A DNA stretch of 64,000 nt, taken from positions 43,666 through 107,665 of the forward strand of contig CALRIU020000018.1 in the NCBI GenBank assembly GCA_943362175.1. Reading direction: 5' to 3'. The notes beneath the pieces are model-generated. The model saw only the letters and a program-made list of their open reading frames with translations. It did not search any database and had not been told where the DNA came from. This DNA comes from UBA4416 sp943362175 (GTDB lineage: Bacteria; Bacteroidota; Bacteroidia; B-17B0; Aurantibacillaceae). Both the position numbers and the translations under genes were made by a program. The first letter of the stretch is position 1; each line of letters starts with the position of its first letter. Of the stretch, positions 23,890-32,396 are shown piece by piece.

Positions 23890-25276
23890 ATTAGCTATTT
23901 TGTTCAGCCTGGCAGGAGCTATGCTCTACGGGCAAACGGTGATTGGTGTGGATACCCTCCTCAAAAGCGGCCCTGTCAATAAGCGTATCAACCTCGTGAT
24001 CATGGGCGATGGCTATACCAACCCGCAGATCCCCCAGTTTCAGACCGATGCTGCGGCTATTTCCAACTATCTGCTCACAACGCCTCCTTTCAATAATTAC
24101 CAGAATTATTTCAATGTGTTTGCCATCAAATGTGTATCGCCGCAGAGTGGGGTAACGCACCCCGGCACGGCCACGGATGTCACAGAGCCAGCCAGCCCGG
24201 TAATGACCGTGACAAATTACTTCGATACACAATTCGATAACTTCAACATCCACCGCCTGATTTACAGCAATAACAGTACAGCGGTGTACAGCGTGCTGGC
24301 TGCCAATTTCCCGGCCTACGACCAGGTGGTGATCCTTGGCAATTCCACCGAATACGGAGGAGCCGGCGGAGCCTTTGCCGTGTCGTCCATCCATTCGGCC
24401 GCTAAGGAAATTGTGGTGCATGAAATGGGGCATTCCTTTGCCAATCTCTCCGACGAATACTGGGCAGGAATTTCTTATGCGGGAGAGTCGGCCAACATGA
24501 CGGCGAACTCCAATACAACTACTGTGAAATGGGCGCCCTGGATTGGCATTAATTCTACGGGTGTGTATGCTCATGGAACAACAACTCCTGAAAATGGCTG
24601 GTTCCGTCCGCATCAGAATTGTAAGATGCGTTACCTGAACAGCCCGTTCTGCCCGGTGTGTAAGGAGGCCATTATTGAAAAGATTCACAGCCTCACCAAT
24701 CCGGTAGATGCCTACACACCTGCCAATACAGGAACCGTATCTGTAGCCACTTCGACACAATGGTTCAAAACAAAACTGGTGAAGCCGAACCCGAATACCC
24801 TGAAGCGCAGCTGGACCCTGAATGCCACGGTTGTGGCCGGCAACATCGACTCACTGCTCGTCAATAACGGGATGGTGAATGCAGGAAATAACATGCTTAC
24901 CTTTACCGTGATGGATACTACAGGCCTGTCGAAAAGCAGCACGCACCCTTCCCTGCATTCGTACTCGGTGGTATGGTCGCTCACAAAAACAACGGTAGGC
25001 CTTGAGGAGATCAAGCCACAGCTGGAATTTGCGGTGTATCCGAACCCGGCATCGGATGTGATGAGCCTCACTTACACCCTCTTCGAAGAATCGAAGGTGG
25101 AACTGTCTGTTTACGATGTCTCGGGTAAGCCTGTCCGTGATCTCGGGAAATCGGGCGGGCAGGCCGGCGAATACAGGAAAGAGATCGCGCTCGGAGATCT
25201 GACAGCAGGCATCTATTTTTTAAGGATGACTGTTAACGGGCAAACAATTAATCATAAATTTGTAGTTTATAAATAG
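23879..25276 (+). CDS. Secreted M64 (IgA-type) metallopeptidase with T9SS sorting domain
   Basis: This 465-residue protein has a signal peptide (MKNKLAILFSLAGAMLYGQ) and a peptidase M64 domain (about 35-270) with the zinc motif HEMGHSFANLSDEYW. Conserved cysteines follow (CKMRYLNSPFCPVC). The C-terminal ~75 residues form a type IX secretion sorting domain: VYPNPASDVMSLTY, VYDVSGKPV, and GIYFLRMTVNGQTINHKFVVYK. It should be exported across the outer membrane by T9SS. The preceding lipoprotein overlaps it, and serS follows after 4 bases, an unexpected neighbour. Confidence 0.92.
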   Translation: MKNKLAILFSLAGAMLYGQTVIGVDTLLKSGPVNKRINLVIMGDGYTNPQIPQFQTDAAAISNYLLTTPPFNNYQNYFNVFAIKCVSPQSGVTHPGTATDVTEPASPVMTVTNYFDTQFDNFNIHRLIYSNNSTAVYSVLAANFPAYDQVVILGNSTEYGGAGGAFAVSSIHSAAKEIVVHEMGHSFANLSDEYWAGISYAGESANMTANSNTTTVKWAPWIGINSTGVYAHGTTTPENGWFRPHQNCKMRYLNSPFCPVCKEAIIEKIHSLTNPVDAYTPANTGTVSVATSTQWFKTKLVKPNPNTLKRSWTLNATVVAGNIDSLLVNNGMVNAGNNMLTFTVMDTTGLSKSSTHPSLHSYSVVWSLTKTTVGLEEIKPQLEFAVYPNPASDVMSLTYTLFEESKVELSVYDVSGKPVRDLGKSGGQAGEYRKEIALGDLTAGIYFLRMTVNGQTINHKFVVYK

Positions 25277-25280
25277 CACT

Positions 25281-26555
25281 ATGTTACAATTAACTTATAT
25301 ACGCGAGAATAAAGAAGACGTTTTAAAACGCTTAGCCATTAAAAATTTTAAGGATGCGGAAACCATCATCAACTCTGTGATAGAGCTTGATAACAACCGT
25401 AAAATGGCACAACGCCAGGCCGACGATGTGAAAGCGGAAGCGAACAGCATTGCCAAGCAAATCGGCGAAATGATGAAAGCCGGCAAAAAAGAGGAAGCGG
25501 AAGCCCTCAAAGCCAAAACCGCCGAGCTGAAACTGAATGAGAAAAAATTCGATGAGTCATTAAGGCATATCGAAGAGGACATCCACAAACTGTTGGTAAC
25601 GGTTCCCAACCTGCCTAACCTGAATGTGCCGCCTGGCAAAACTCCGGAAGACAATGAAGTGGTAAACGAGCACGGAGCCATTCCAAAGCTGCACGATAAG
25701 GCTGTTCCGCACTGGGATCTGACGACTAAATACGATCTCATCGATTTTGAGCTGGGCGTGAAGCTCACCGGCGCCGGTTTCCCGGTGTATAAGGGCCGTG
25801 GTGCGCGCTTGCAGCGTGCGCTCATCAATTATTTTTTAGATAAGGCTACCGGAGCAGGCTATAACGAAGTGCAGCCGCCGATCCTGGTAAATGCCGACAG
25901 CGGCTACGGCACAGGGCAGCTGCCTGATAAGGAAGGCCAGATGTACCACTGCCAGGTAGACGACCTGTATTTGATTCCAACGGCTGAGGTGCCTATTACC
26001 AATATGTACCGCGATGTGATCCTGAAAGATACGGACCTGCCCGTTAAAAACTGTGGTTACACGCCTTGTTTCCGCAGGGAAGCAGGAAGCTACGGAAAAG
26101 ACGTGCGCGGCCTCAACCGCCTGCACCAGTTCGATAAAGTGGAGATCGTACAGATCACACACCCGGAGAAATCTTACGATACGCTGGAAACGATGCGCGA
26201 GTTTGTGAGCAGCTTATTACAGGAGCTCGAACTGCCATACCGCACGCTGAAATTATGCGGTGGCGATATGAGCTTCGGTTCTGCTCTGACTTATGACCTG
26301 GAAGTGTGGAGTGCCGCACAGGGTCGCTGGCTGGAGGTAAGCTCTGTTTCTAATTTTGAGACCTTCCAGACCAACCGTTTGAAATGCCGTTTCAAAGGGC
26401 CGGATGGCAAAACGCAGCTCGCGCACAGCCTGAACGGCAGCGCCCTGGCCTTGCCTCGTATTGTCGCTTCTTTGCTGGAGAACAACCAAACACCGGAGGG
26501 CATTAGGATTCCGAAAGTATTGGTGCCTTACACGGGCTTCGCTATGATCAGCTAA
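25281..26555 (+). CDS. serS: Seryl-tRNA synthetase
   Basis: This 424-residue class II synthetase is full length. The N-terminal coiled-coil tRNA-binding arm (residues 1-110) is followed by motif 2 (CFRREAGSYGKDVRGLNRLHQF) and motif 3 (NGSALALPRIVASLLENNQ). It charges tRNA-Ser in the cytoplasm. The ATG is 4 bases after the M64 peptidase stop. A TAAATTTG box at 25255-25262, inside the previous coding region, could give it its own promoter, but no -33 element is obvious. Confidence 0.97.
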   Translation: MLQLTYIRENKEDVLKRLAIKNFKDAETIINSVIELDNNRKMAQRQADDVKAEANSIAKQIGEMMKAGKKEEAEALKAKTAELKLNEKKFDESLRHIEEDIHKLLVTVPNLPNLNVPPGKTPEDNEVVNEHGAIPKLHDKAVPHWDLTTKYDLIDFELGVKLTGAGFPVYKGRGARLQRALINYFLDKATGAGYNEVQPPILVNADSGYGTGQLPDKEGQMYHCQVDDLYLIPTAEVPITNMYRDVILKDTDLPVKNCGYTPCFRREAGSYGKDVRGLNRLHQFDKVEIVQITHPEKSYDTLETMREFVSSLLQELELPYRTLKLCGGDMSFGSALTYDLEVWSAAQGRWLEVSSVSNFETFQTNRLKCRFKGPDGKTQLAHSLNGSALALPRIVASLLENNQTPEGIRIPKVLVPYTGFAMIS

Positions 26556-26592
26556 TACATTGAACCGCAGAGTACGCGGAGAAAAAGCAGAG

Positions 26593-26625
26593 AACGCAGA
26601 GGAATAATTTCTTCTGCGTTTTTTT
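26593..26625 (+). terminator. Terminator of serS, within 'CGCAGAG' repeat text
   Basis: The stem AACGCAGA / TCTGCGTT with a 12-base loop is followed by a run of Ts. The surrounding 26563-26620 text (CCGCAGAGTACGCGGAG and so on) belongs to the same intergenic repeat style as 11623-11770. Confidence 0.72.
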
Positions 26626-26653
26626 GTATCTTTAATTTATTAAACAGAGACAC

Positions 26654-27031
26654 ATGAAACAGCTGCTCCTCCTGTCCGCTTTCCTGATTGCCGCCGGCAC
26701 AGGCTTCGCACAAACAAGCGAAAAACGTCTGATCGACACGGCTGAGGTGAATTATGTGGAGCTTGTCAAAGTCAATTTTTCGGAGCCGGTGAAATCCCCG
26801 AAAAAGCTGCTGACGAAAAAACAGTACAGCGATTTCGCCGTCAAATGGAATGCCTCGAAACCTTTGGGAGCCGATAAATACAAAATGACATACTATGTGT
26901 ATGTGATCCTGAAAGACAGCAGCAAGCGCCAGTTTACGATCAGTGGCTCCAAAGTACAGGAGCAGGATTGGATGACCCATGATATCGGCGATAAATTGTA
27001 TTTTGATAAGTTGTGGGCTGCCACGAAATAA
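26654..27031 (+). CDS. Small secreted protein of unknown function
   Basis: This 125-residue protein is not recognised. It has a clear signal peptide (MKQLLLLSAFLIAAGTGFAQ) and a Lys-rich mature domain of about 105 residues without cysteines. TTTG at 26623 and TATCTTTA at 26627 lie too close together to form a normal promoter. A second secreted protein gene follows 9 bases after the stop, suggesting a two-gene unit. Confidence 0.62.
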   Translation: MKQLLLLSAFLIAAGTGFAQTSEKRLIDTAEVNYVELVKVNFSEPVKSPKKLLTKKQYSDFAVKWNASKPLGADKYKMTYYVYVILKDSSKRQFTISGSKVQEQDWMTHDIGDKLYFDKLWAATK

Positions 27032-27040
27032 TTTCTGCGT

Positions 27041-27595
27041 ATGAACCGCCTGTATACGATCCGAAGAAATATGTTCCTGGTTATTACACTTCTGTGCCTG
27101 AATGCTTGTTTTTCCCAAACCTTAAGTACGCTGGCATCAGTCCAGTATAACAGTAAAACGAATACGACTGCCTATAATGTCCTTCCTTTGGGCCTGGTCT
27201 ATTTGCCCGGTGAATGGAAGAAAGAAAAATATAATCCGGTAAGCGGGCAGCAATGGTTCATGAATAAAGATACAGTCCTTATTTCTATTGCCCTGACGCC
27301 TTGTAATAAATTTGAATTCTCTAAAAAGAGCCTGAAAGATTTTGCCTTTGTGAAAACCTATTACGAATGGGATTCAAAATACCTGGCGGAAAAGCATCAC
27401 TTAAGCCGTTCGGTCCTGGTCTCGGACAGTATCCATCAATACATCATCTGGCGTTTAAGCGGAGATCATTATGATGACTATTTCTTATTCGGGAATAAAG
27501 ATTGTAAGGTTCATAATTATAGCCTTCCATCGCATGGATGGACAGAGGAGCAGAAAATCAAGTTTCTGCAGGACCTGTATTTAAAGCAGCCTTAA
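27041..27595 (+). CDS. Secreted protein of unknown function
   Basis: This 184-residue protein is not recognised. The start is at 27041, or at the ATG at 27071, which begins right at the hydrophobic signal (MFLVITLLCLNACFSQ). The NAC could act as a lipobox, although the residue after Cys is Phe. The mature domain contains several Trp and Tyr residues (LPGEWKKEKYNPVSGQQWF). It follows a secreted protein gene closely. Confidence 0.6.
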   Translation: MNRLYTIRRNMFLVITLLCLNACFSQTLSTLASVQYNSKTNTTAYNVLPLGLVYLPGEWKKEKYNPVSGQQWFMNKDTVLISIALTPCNKFEFSKKSLKDFAFVKTYYEWDSKYLAEKHHLSRSVLVSDSIHQYIIWRLSGDHYDDYFLFGNKDCKVHNYSLPSHGWTEEQKIKFLQDLYLKQP

Positions 27596-27777
27596 CCTGT
27601 TTGTTCTACATCCTTTACGCTTAAAGCACCTCTTTCGTTTCTCTGTGCTATGATCTTCATCTCCTTTTCTCTGCGCCTCTGCGGCGAGGCCTCTCTTCCT
27701 CAACGGTCCCTGAGCCTGTCAGAAGGGCAATATCGCACTTGCAATCCCGTTATATATTCCTTACTTTTAGCAGAGGC

Positions 27778-29283
27778 ATGAACATTTACGTCAAAAAGCA
27801 ACGCTGGAAATGGCTATTATTTGTGATTGCCATCGTCATCGTATTTACCTCGTTATGGTACACCACCAGGCTCGCCCGGCAAATTGCCAGCGATGAAAAA
27901 CAAAAGGTAAAGCTTTGGGCTGAAGCGGTCCAGCGGAAGGCCAAGCTCGTGAAATTCACCAACGACCTGTTTCAGAGATTACAAACCGAAGAGCGCAAAA
28001 AAGCCGAGCTCTACGCGCTCGCCACCAACGAGCTGAACCGCTCCTCGGATGCGTTTCCCCTCTTTGCCCTGCAGGTACTACAGGACAATACGACCGTGCC
28101 TGTGATCCTGACGGATGATGCCGGAAATATCACCTCGAGCCGTAACCTCGATTCTGTGGTCGCCAATGATCCGGAAGCTCTGAAGAAAGAGCTGGCGCTT
28201 ATGAAATCGCTTTATGAGCCGGTGACGATCGATTGGTACAAGGGCCGTAAGAATTACCTGTATCACAAAGACAGCCGTTTGTTCAATGACATTAAAGTGG
28301 TATTCGACAGCCTCATCAAATCTTTTATTTCTGAGGTTGCCATTAACAGCGCAGCTGTCCCGGTCATCTATACTGATTCCAGCCGTACAGCCGTCATTGC
28401 CAGTGGTAATATTGACTCTCTTAAGATCAACACGCCCGAAAAGCTCCAGCAGGCGCTGCGTTCCATGGAGTCGGAGAACACGCCCATTGAGGTCGACCTC
28501 GGCGAAGGCTTCCGGAATTATATTTTCTACGAACAATCTACGCTTCTGGCCCAGCTGAAATATTATCCTTACGTGCAGTTCGGGGTCATTGGCCTGTTCC
28601 TGTTGATTGCTTATGTCTTGTTCAGCACCTCCCGCAAAGCGGAGCAGGACCAGGTGTGGGTGGGTATGAGCAAGGAAACGGCACACCAGCTGGGGACGCC
28701 CTTGTCGTCGCTCATGGCCTGGACCGAATACCTGCGCTCAACGGGTACGGATGAAAGCATCGTCAATGAGATGAACCGCGATGTGATGCGCCTCAATACG
28801 ATTACCGACCGTTTCTCCAAGATCGGCTCGCAGCCTACCCTGCATGAGGCTGATGTGTGCGCGGTGGTGCGTAATGCCATTGACTACCTGAAAACACGCA
28901 CATCCAAAAATGTGAACTACATCATGGATATTCCCGCTGTTGAGATCAACGTCATGCTCTCGGTGCCTTTATTTGAGTGGGTGATCGAGAACATCTGCAA
29001 AAATGCCGTAGATGCGATGGACGGAAAAGGCGAATTTAAAGTAGTGGTTGCCGAAGTGCCCGAAGGTGTTTGTATCGACCTGAGCGATACGGGAAAAGGC
29101 ATTCATAAATCAAAGCACCAGTCGGTGTTCAAGCCCGGATATACTACCAAAAAAAGAGGTTGGGGCCTGGGGCTTTCGCTCAGCAAACGCATCATCGAAA
29201 ATTACCACAACGGTAAGATCTTCGTGTTGCATAGCGAAGAAGGAAAAGGAACGACGTTCCGGATCCTGTTGAAAAGAGGATAA
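27778..29283 (+). CDS. Orphan sensor histidine kinase with duplicated sensor module
   Basis: This 501-residue membrane kinase is placed at the ATG at 27778, just before the first membrane helix (residues 11-28). The periplasmic part holds two similar ~65-residue modules: residues 107-170 (VPVILTDDAG..NLDS..DPEALKKEL..NYLYHKDSRL) and 194-259 (VPVIYTDSSR..NIDS..TPEKLQQAL..NYIFYEQSTL). A second membrane helix (about 266-284) leads to the phospho-acceptor His303 (TAHQLGTPLSSL), the N-box ENICKNAVDAM, DTGKGI and GWGLGLSLSKRI. No response regulator is adjacent. The HQLGTPLSS form of the H-box recurs in a Bacteroidota kinase group. The signal is unknown. Confidence 0.9.
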   Translation: MNIYVKKQRWKWLLFVIAIVIVFTSLWYTTRLARQIASDEKQKVKLWAEAVQRKAKLVKFTNDLFQRLQTEERKKAELYALATNELNRSSDAFPLFALQVLQDNTTVPVILTDDAGNITSSRNLDSVVANDPEALKKELALMKSLYEPVTIDWYKGRKNYLYHKDSRLFNDIKVVFDSLIKSFISEVAINSAAVPVIYTDSSRTAVIASGNIDSLKINTPEKLQQALRSMESENTPIEVDLGEGFRNYIFYEQSTLLAQLKYYPYVQFGVIGLFLLIAYVLFSTSRKAEQDQVWVGMSKETAHQLGTPLSSLMAWTEYLRSTGTDESIVNEMNRDVMRLNTITDRFSKIGSQPTLHEADVCAVVRNAIDYLKTRTSKNVNYIMDIPAVEINVMLSVPLFEWVIENICKNAVDAMDGKGEFKVVVAEVPEGVCIDLSDTGKGIHKSKHQSVFKPGYTTKKRGWGLGLSLSKRIIENYHNGKIFVLHSEEGKGTTFRILLKRG

Positions 29284-29326
29284 AGATCTTCACATGTGTG
29301 TCAAAGCTTAATGTTATTTATATGTT

Positions 29327-29434
29327 GGGCGTGCCGGTGCAGGAACAGGCGCCGTCAGGCTTTCCGTTTCAATCTTTTTGCCTGTGGCTGAGCGGATTTT
29401 CATACTGGTGGCTGAGCGGAGTCGAAGCCACGCC
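29327..29434 (+). repeat. Partial copy of dispersed structured repeat plus CTGAGCG palindrome
   Basis: It begins GGGCGTGCCGGTGCAGGAAC, then CAGGCGCCGTCAGGCT, TCAATCTTTTTGCC and two CTGAGCGGA motifs. The first third matches the - strand of 23020-23303 closely; the rest of the element is missing. It lies between the orphan kinase and the DUF151 gene. Confidence 0.7.
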
Positions 29435-29447
29435 GCCTATCATAAAA

Positions 29448-29474
29448 AAAGCCCCCACTTACTGTGAGGGCTTT
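29448..29474. terminator. Bidirectional terminator
   Basis: The stem AAAGCCC / GGGCTTT, extended by CAC/GTG around a mismatch, has A- and T-runs on its two sides. It can end the kinase (+ strand) and the DUF151 gene (- strand). Confidence 0.72.
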
Positions 29475-29489
29475 CTCTTAAATCATGTA

Positions 29490-30089
29490 TTAAGATTGTT
29501 TCCGGGTATTGAGCTCATCCCTTATTTTGGAAGCCAGCTCGTATTGCTCCTCATCCAGGGCGTTCTGCAACAGGTTTTTCAACTCTTCGCTCGACTTGGA
29601 TTTGTATTCGCTTTCCGGGGTGGTCATGTCTTCTACGGTGCTCATCGGGCTTTCGGTCGATGGCGCTGCATCGTCGTCGAGCACAATGCCCGCCGATTTG
29701 AGGATGAACTCGTAGGTGAAGATCGGGCAGTTGAACCGCACCGCTAAAGCAATGGCATCGCTGGTACGCGCGTCGATCTCTACTTCCCGGCTTCCGTCGG
29801 TGCAGATGAGCTTGGCATAGAAGATACCTTCCACCAGGTTATAGATCAGGATCTCGGTCACTTCAATCGAGAATGTTTCTGAGAACGCTTTGAACAGGTC
29901 GTGTGTCAGGGGACGGGTTGGGGTCATTTTTTCGAGCTCGATGGCAATCGCCTGTGCTTCAAAACCTCCGATGATGATCGGCAACCGGCGACTTCCGGCG
30001 CTTTCTCCCAGAACAAGGGCGTAGGCGCCACTCTGTGTCTGACTATATGACAAACCAACAATTTCTAAACGTACTTTCTTCATTCCCAT
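29490..30089 (-). CDS. Bifunctional nuclease family (DUF151) protein with UVR motif
   Basis: This 199-residue protein has a DUF151/BFN domain (residues 1-130; LPIIIGGFEAQAIAIELE, REVEIDARTSDAIALAVRFNCPIF). An acidic linker and a C-terminal UVR-type helix pair (about 163-195: SSEELKNLLQNALDEEQYELASKIRDEL) follow. Plant and bacterial BFN proteins have reported RNase/DNase activity; the UVR motif usually mediates protein contacts. It is a common Bacteroidota gene. The etfA stop lies 34 bases upstream, so transcription from the etf genes is possible. Confidence 0.88.
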   Translation of the reverse strand: MGMKKVRLEIVGLSYSQTQSGAYALVLGESAGSRRLPIIIGGFEAQAIAIELEKMTPTRPLTHDLFKAFSETFSIEVTEILIYNLVEGIFYAKLICTDGSREVEIDARTSDAIALAVRFNCPIFTYEFILKSAGIVLDDDAAPSTESPMSTVEDMTTPESEYKSKSSEELKNLLQNALDEEQYELASKIRDELNTRKQS

Positions 30090-30123
30090 TTTAAGATACT
30101 CTAATATACAAAAAACTAAGAAT

Positions 30124-31107
30124 TTAGTTATGGTTTGCTTTAAATTTTTTCACGGCCTCAATCAGTTTCGGTACGATGGTAAAGGCGTCGCCTACCACAC
30201 CGTAATCAGCAGATTTAAAGAAAGGAGCTTCCTTGTCGCTGTTGATCACCACGATGGTTTTGCTGCCGTTGACACCCGCTAAATGCTGGATAGCACCGGA
30301 AATGCCGATGGCGATGTATAAGTTCGGGCGGATGGCAACGCCGGTTTGTCCTACGTGCTCGTGGTGTGGCCTCCAGTGCATATCTGCTACCGGGCGGGAG
30401 CAGGCAGTCGTTGCTTTCAGCTCTTTCGCCAGCTCTTCGATCATACCCCAGTTTTCAGGCCCTTTCATGCCACGGCCGGCAGATACGACCAGCTCAGCTT
30501 CCGGTAACGGCACCATACCGCCTACATCCGTCGATTTTTTCTCTTTCACCACAATTTTGGAATTCACACCGCTCAGGTCAGCATTGAAATCCGTTACTGT
30601 AGCGCTGTTTTCTCCCAGTTTTACAGGGAAAGAGTTAGGCAGCAGGGAAATGATCTTTACATCGCTGTTGATGGAGTAGATCGCTGTTGCTTTTCCGGAG
30701 AATACGTTTTTCTTGACTTCCAGGGAAGCACCATTTACCGTTGGGTAATCCACGGCTCCGGCTACCAGTCCGGCTTTCATGCGGGCCGATAAGCGTGGTG
30801 CTACCGCTTTACCAACGATGTCGAAGGAGAAAATGATGATCTTCGCACCTTCCGCTTTAGCCGCCTGCTCTACCGTAGCAGAGATCAGCATGCTGTCGAG
30901 AGACGCCAGCGCATCATTTTTCACCGATAGTATCTTTTTAGCACCGGCCTTGCCGATCTCTTCCAGCTGGGCAGCGTCGGCGTTGATGGCTAATGCCGTG
31001 ACGGAAGAACCGGTTAACTCGGCTACTTTAGAAGCGTAGTTCACGGCCTCCAGGGAAGATTTTTTTACTTTCCCTTTATTGATTTCTGTATAGACTAATA
31101 CTGACAT
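30124..31107 (-). CDS. etfA: Electron transfer flavoprotein alpha subunit
   Basis: This 327-residue protein has the C-terminal FAD-binding domain of EtfA: SAGRGMKGPENW, the RPVAD segment, HVGQTGVAIRPNLYIAIGISGAIQHLAG and VVINSDKEAPFFKSADYGVVGD. With EtfB it carries electrons from acyl-CoA dehydrogenases to the quinone pool. It lies 109 bases after etfB on the same strand; the gap contains a long inverted repeat. Confidence 0.96.
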   Translation of the reverse strand: MSVLVYTEINKGKVKKSSLEAVNYASKVAELTGSSVTALAINADAAQLEEIGKAGAKKILSVKNDALASLDSMLISATVEQAAKAEGAKIIIFSFDIVGKAVAPRLSARMKAGLVAGAVDYPTVNGASLEVKKNVFSGKATAIYSINSDVKIISLLPNSFPVKLGENSATVTDFNADLSGVNSKIVVKEKKSTDVGGMVPLPEAELVVSAGRGMKGPENWGMIEELAKELKATTACSRPVADMHWRPHHEHVGQTGVAIRPNLYIAIGISGAIQHLAGVNGSKTIVVINSDKEAPFFKSADYGVVGDAFTIVPKLIEAVKKFKANHN

Positions 31108-31134
31108 AATTTTTTGATTTTATAGTTTTATGAG

Positions 31135-31211
31135 TACGAATCAATACGAATATACTAATCTGTGTGTGCTATTTTGTGAAACGGCGATTTGTATATTCGT
31201 ATGAATTCGTA
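31135..31211. repeat. Inverted repeat between etfB and etfA
   Basis: A 21-base left arm (31135-31155, TACGAATCAATACGAATATA and so on) and its near-perfect inverted match (31191-31211) flank a 35-base loop. It would form a long RNA hairpin between two co-directional genes. The 'TTCGTAT' style is common in Bacteroidota spacers. Confidence 0.65.
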
Positions 31212-31216
31212 ATTAA

Positions 31217-31960
31217 TTAGATGACTTTGGCTTCTGTATGTAATAAGTTCACCAGCTCGTCCATGTTGTTCTCATCGATCATTTTCACCGTTGTGCGGCC
31301 TGCAGATAAGGTGTAGGATTTGATGTTGGTTAATTTATCGGCACCGCTTGCGGCCACTACCGTCAGAGGCTTGGTACGTGCGCCCATAATGCCTTTCATG
31401 TTCGGGATGCGCTGCTCGGCCATGCCTTTGGCACAGGACACCACCAGAGGCAATTCGCATTCCACCACCTGGGTTCCGCCGTCCACATCCTGCTCAACCG
31501 TTGCCTTATTGCCTTCCAGGTCGAATTTGGTAGCCAGGGAGATCAACGGCAGGTCGAGGAAACCCGCGATCATACCGCCTACGGAAGAACCGTTGTAGTT
31601 GATCGTTTCCTTACCCGTCATGATCAGGTCGTAGCCATTGTCTTTTGCATACTTAGCAATCTGTTCCGCTACAAAATAGGCATCAGGCCCTTCTGCATCG
31701 ATGCGTACGCCATCGTCGGCACCTAAGGCAAAGCCCTTGCGGATGGTGGCATCAGCGTCGGCCAGGCCCACGTGGATGATGGTTACCTTTTCCGCTTTTC
31801 CGGCCTCTTTCAGCTCCAGGGCACGCACCAGGGCGTACCATTCGTCGTAAGGGTTAATGATGAACTGAACACCTGCAGTGTTGAATTCCGTGTCGCCGTT
31901 TGTAAAGGCTATCTTGGTGGTGGTATCAGGTACATTACTGATAGGAACTAGAATTTTCAT
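31217..31960 (-). CDS. etfB: Electron transfer flavoprotein beta subunit
   Basis: This 247-residue protein shows MKILVPISNVPDTTTKIAF at the start and, characteristic of EtfB, GLADADATIRKGFALGADDGVRI and DLIMTGKETINYNGSSVGGMIAGFL. It binds AMP and pairs with EtfA. It is the first gene of the etfB-etfA pair on the - strand, with a perfect inverted repeat about 40-85 bases upstream that could be an operator. Confidence 0.96.
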   Translation of the reverse strand: MKILVPISNVPDTTTKIAFTNGDTEFNTAGVQFIINPYDEWYALVRALELKEAGKAEKVTIIHVGLADADATIRKGFALGADDGVRIDAEGPDAYFVAEQIAKYAKDNGYDLIMTGKETINYNGSSVGGMIAGFLDLPLISLATKFDLEGNKATVEQDVDGGTQVVECELPLVVSCAKGMAEQRIPNMKGIMGARTKPLTVVAASGADKLTNIKSYTLSAGRTTVKMIDENNMDELVNLLHTEAKVI

Positions 31961-31996
31961 ATGTTGATGTTGTTGATTTTTTAGTTGCCATGTGGT

Positions 31997-32046
31997 ATAA
32001 CCATGTTATCCTTATCGGTATTTGTGATTTGAGGTAACATGGTTAT
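31997..32046. promoter_or_regulatory. Perfect inverted repeat upstream of etfB
   Basis: ATAACCATGTTA (31997-32008) and TAACATGGTTAT (32035-32046) are exact inverses separated by 26 bases, within 90 bases of the etfB start. They could be paired half-sites for a regulator or a hairpin in the leader. No TAnnTTTG box was found nearby. Confidence 0.45.
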
Positions 32047-32337
32047 TTCATATCGGTTATCGGTTTAAATGTATTGGTTTATTCGGGTGAGCGGCGTTCG
32101 GACCTTCCCACCGTAGAATCCTTAAAAAGGTCAGCAAATTTAAAAAAATAAGCATGTAAATCAATAGATATAGATCAATATTTTGAATTGTTTTTCCCCA
32201 GGCACAATTCCCTGTGAATAAGCGGTTTATGTGGCTGTAGCGGTCTTCTGCACCCTGCTCCTTCCGGCCGGAAGTGCAGGCCTTCCTGTGCCCTGAAATG
32301 GTGTCGCAAACCGCAATCCCGGGACCGGTTTTTTGGT

Positions 32338-32368
32338 TTTGTAGTTCGCGTCTTTATATATACATTTG
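32338..32368 (+). promoter_or_regulatory. Promoter of the pyruvate dehydrogenase E1 beta gene
   Basis: TTTG at 32338-32341, a 19-base spacer and the perfect -7 box TACATTTG at 32361-32368 match the Bacteroidota consensus. The leader to the ATG at 32397 is about 22 bases. Confidence 0.75.
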
Positions 32369-32396
32369 AAGCTTAAGAAAAATCTTACTAGTATTT

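Noticed and set aside
23891..24760. 289-codon open frame on the - strand
   Set aside because: It lies wholly within the M64 peptidase gene, which has a zinc motif and sorting domain; this is a shadow.
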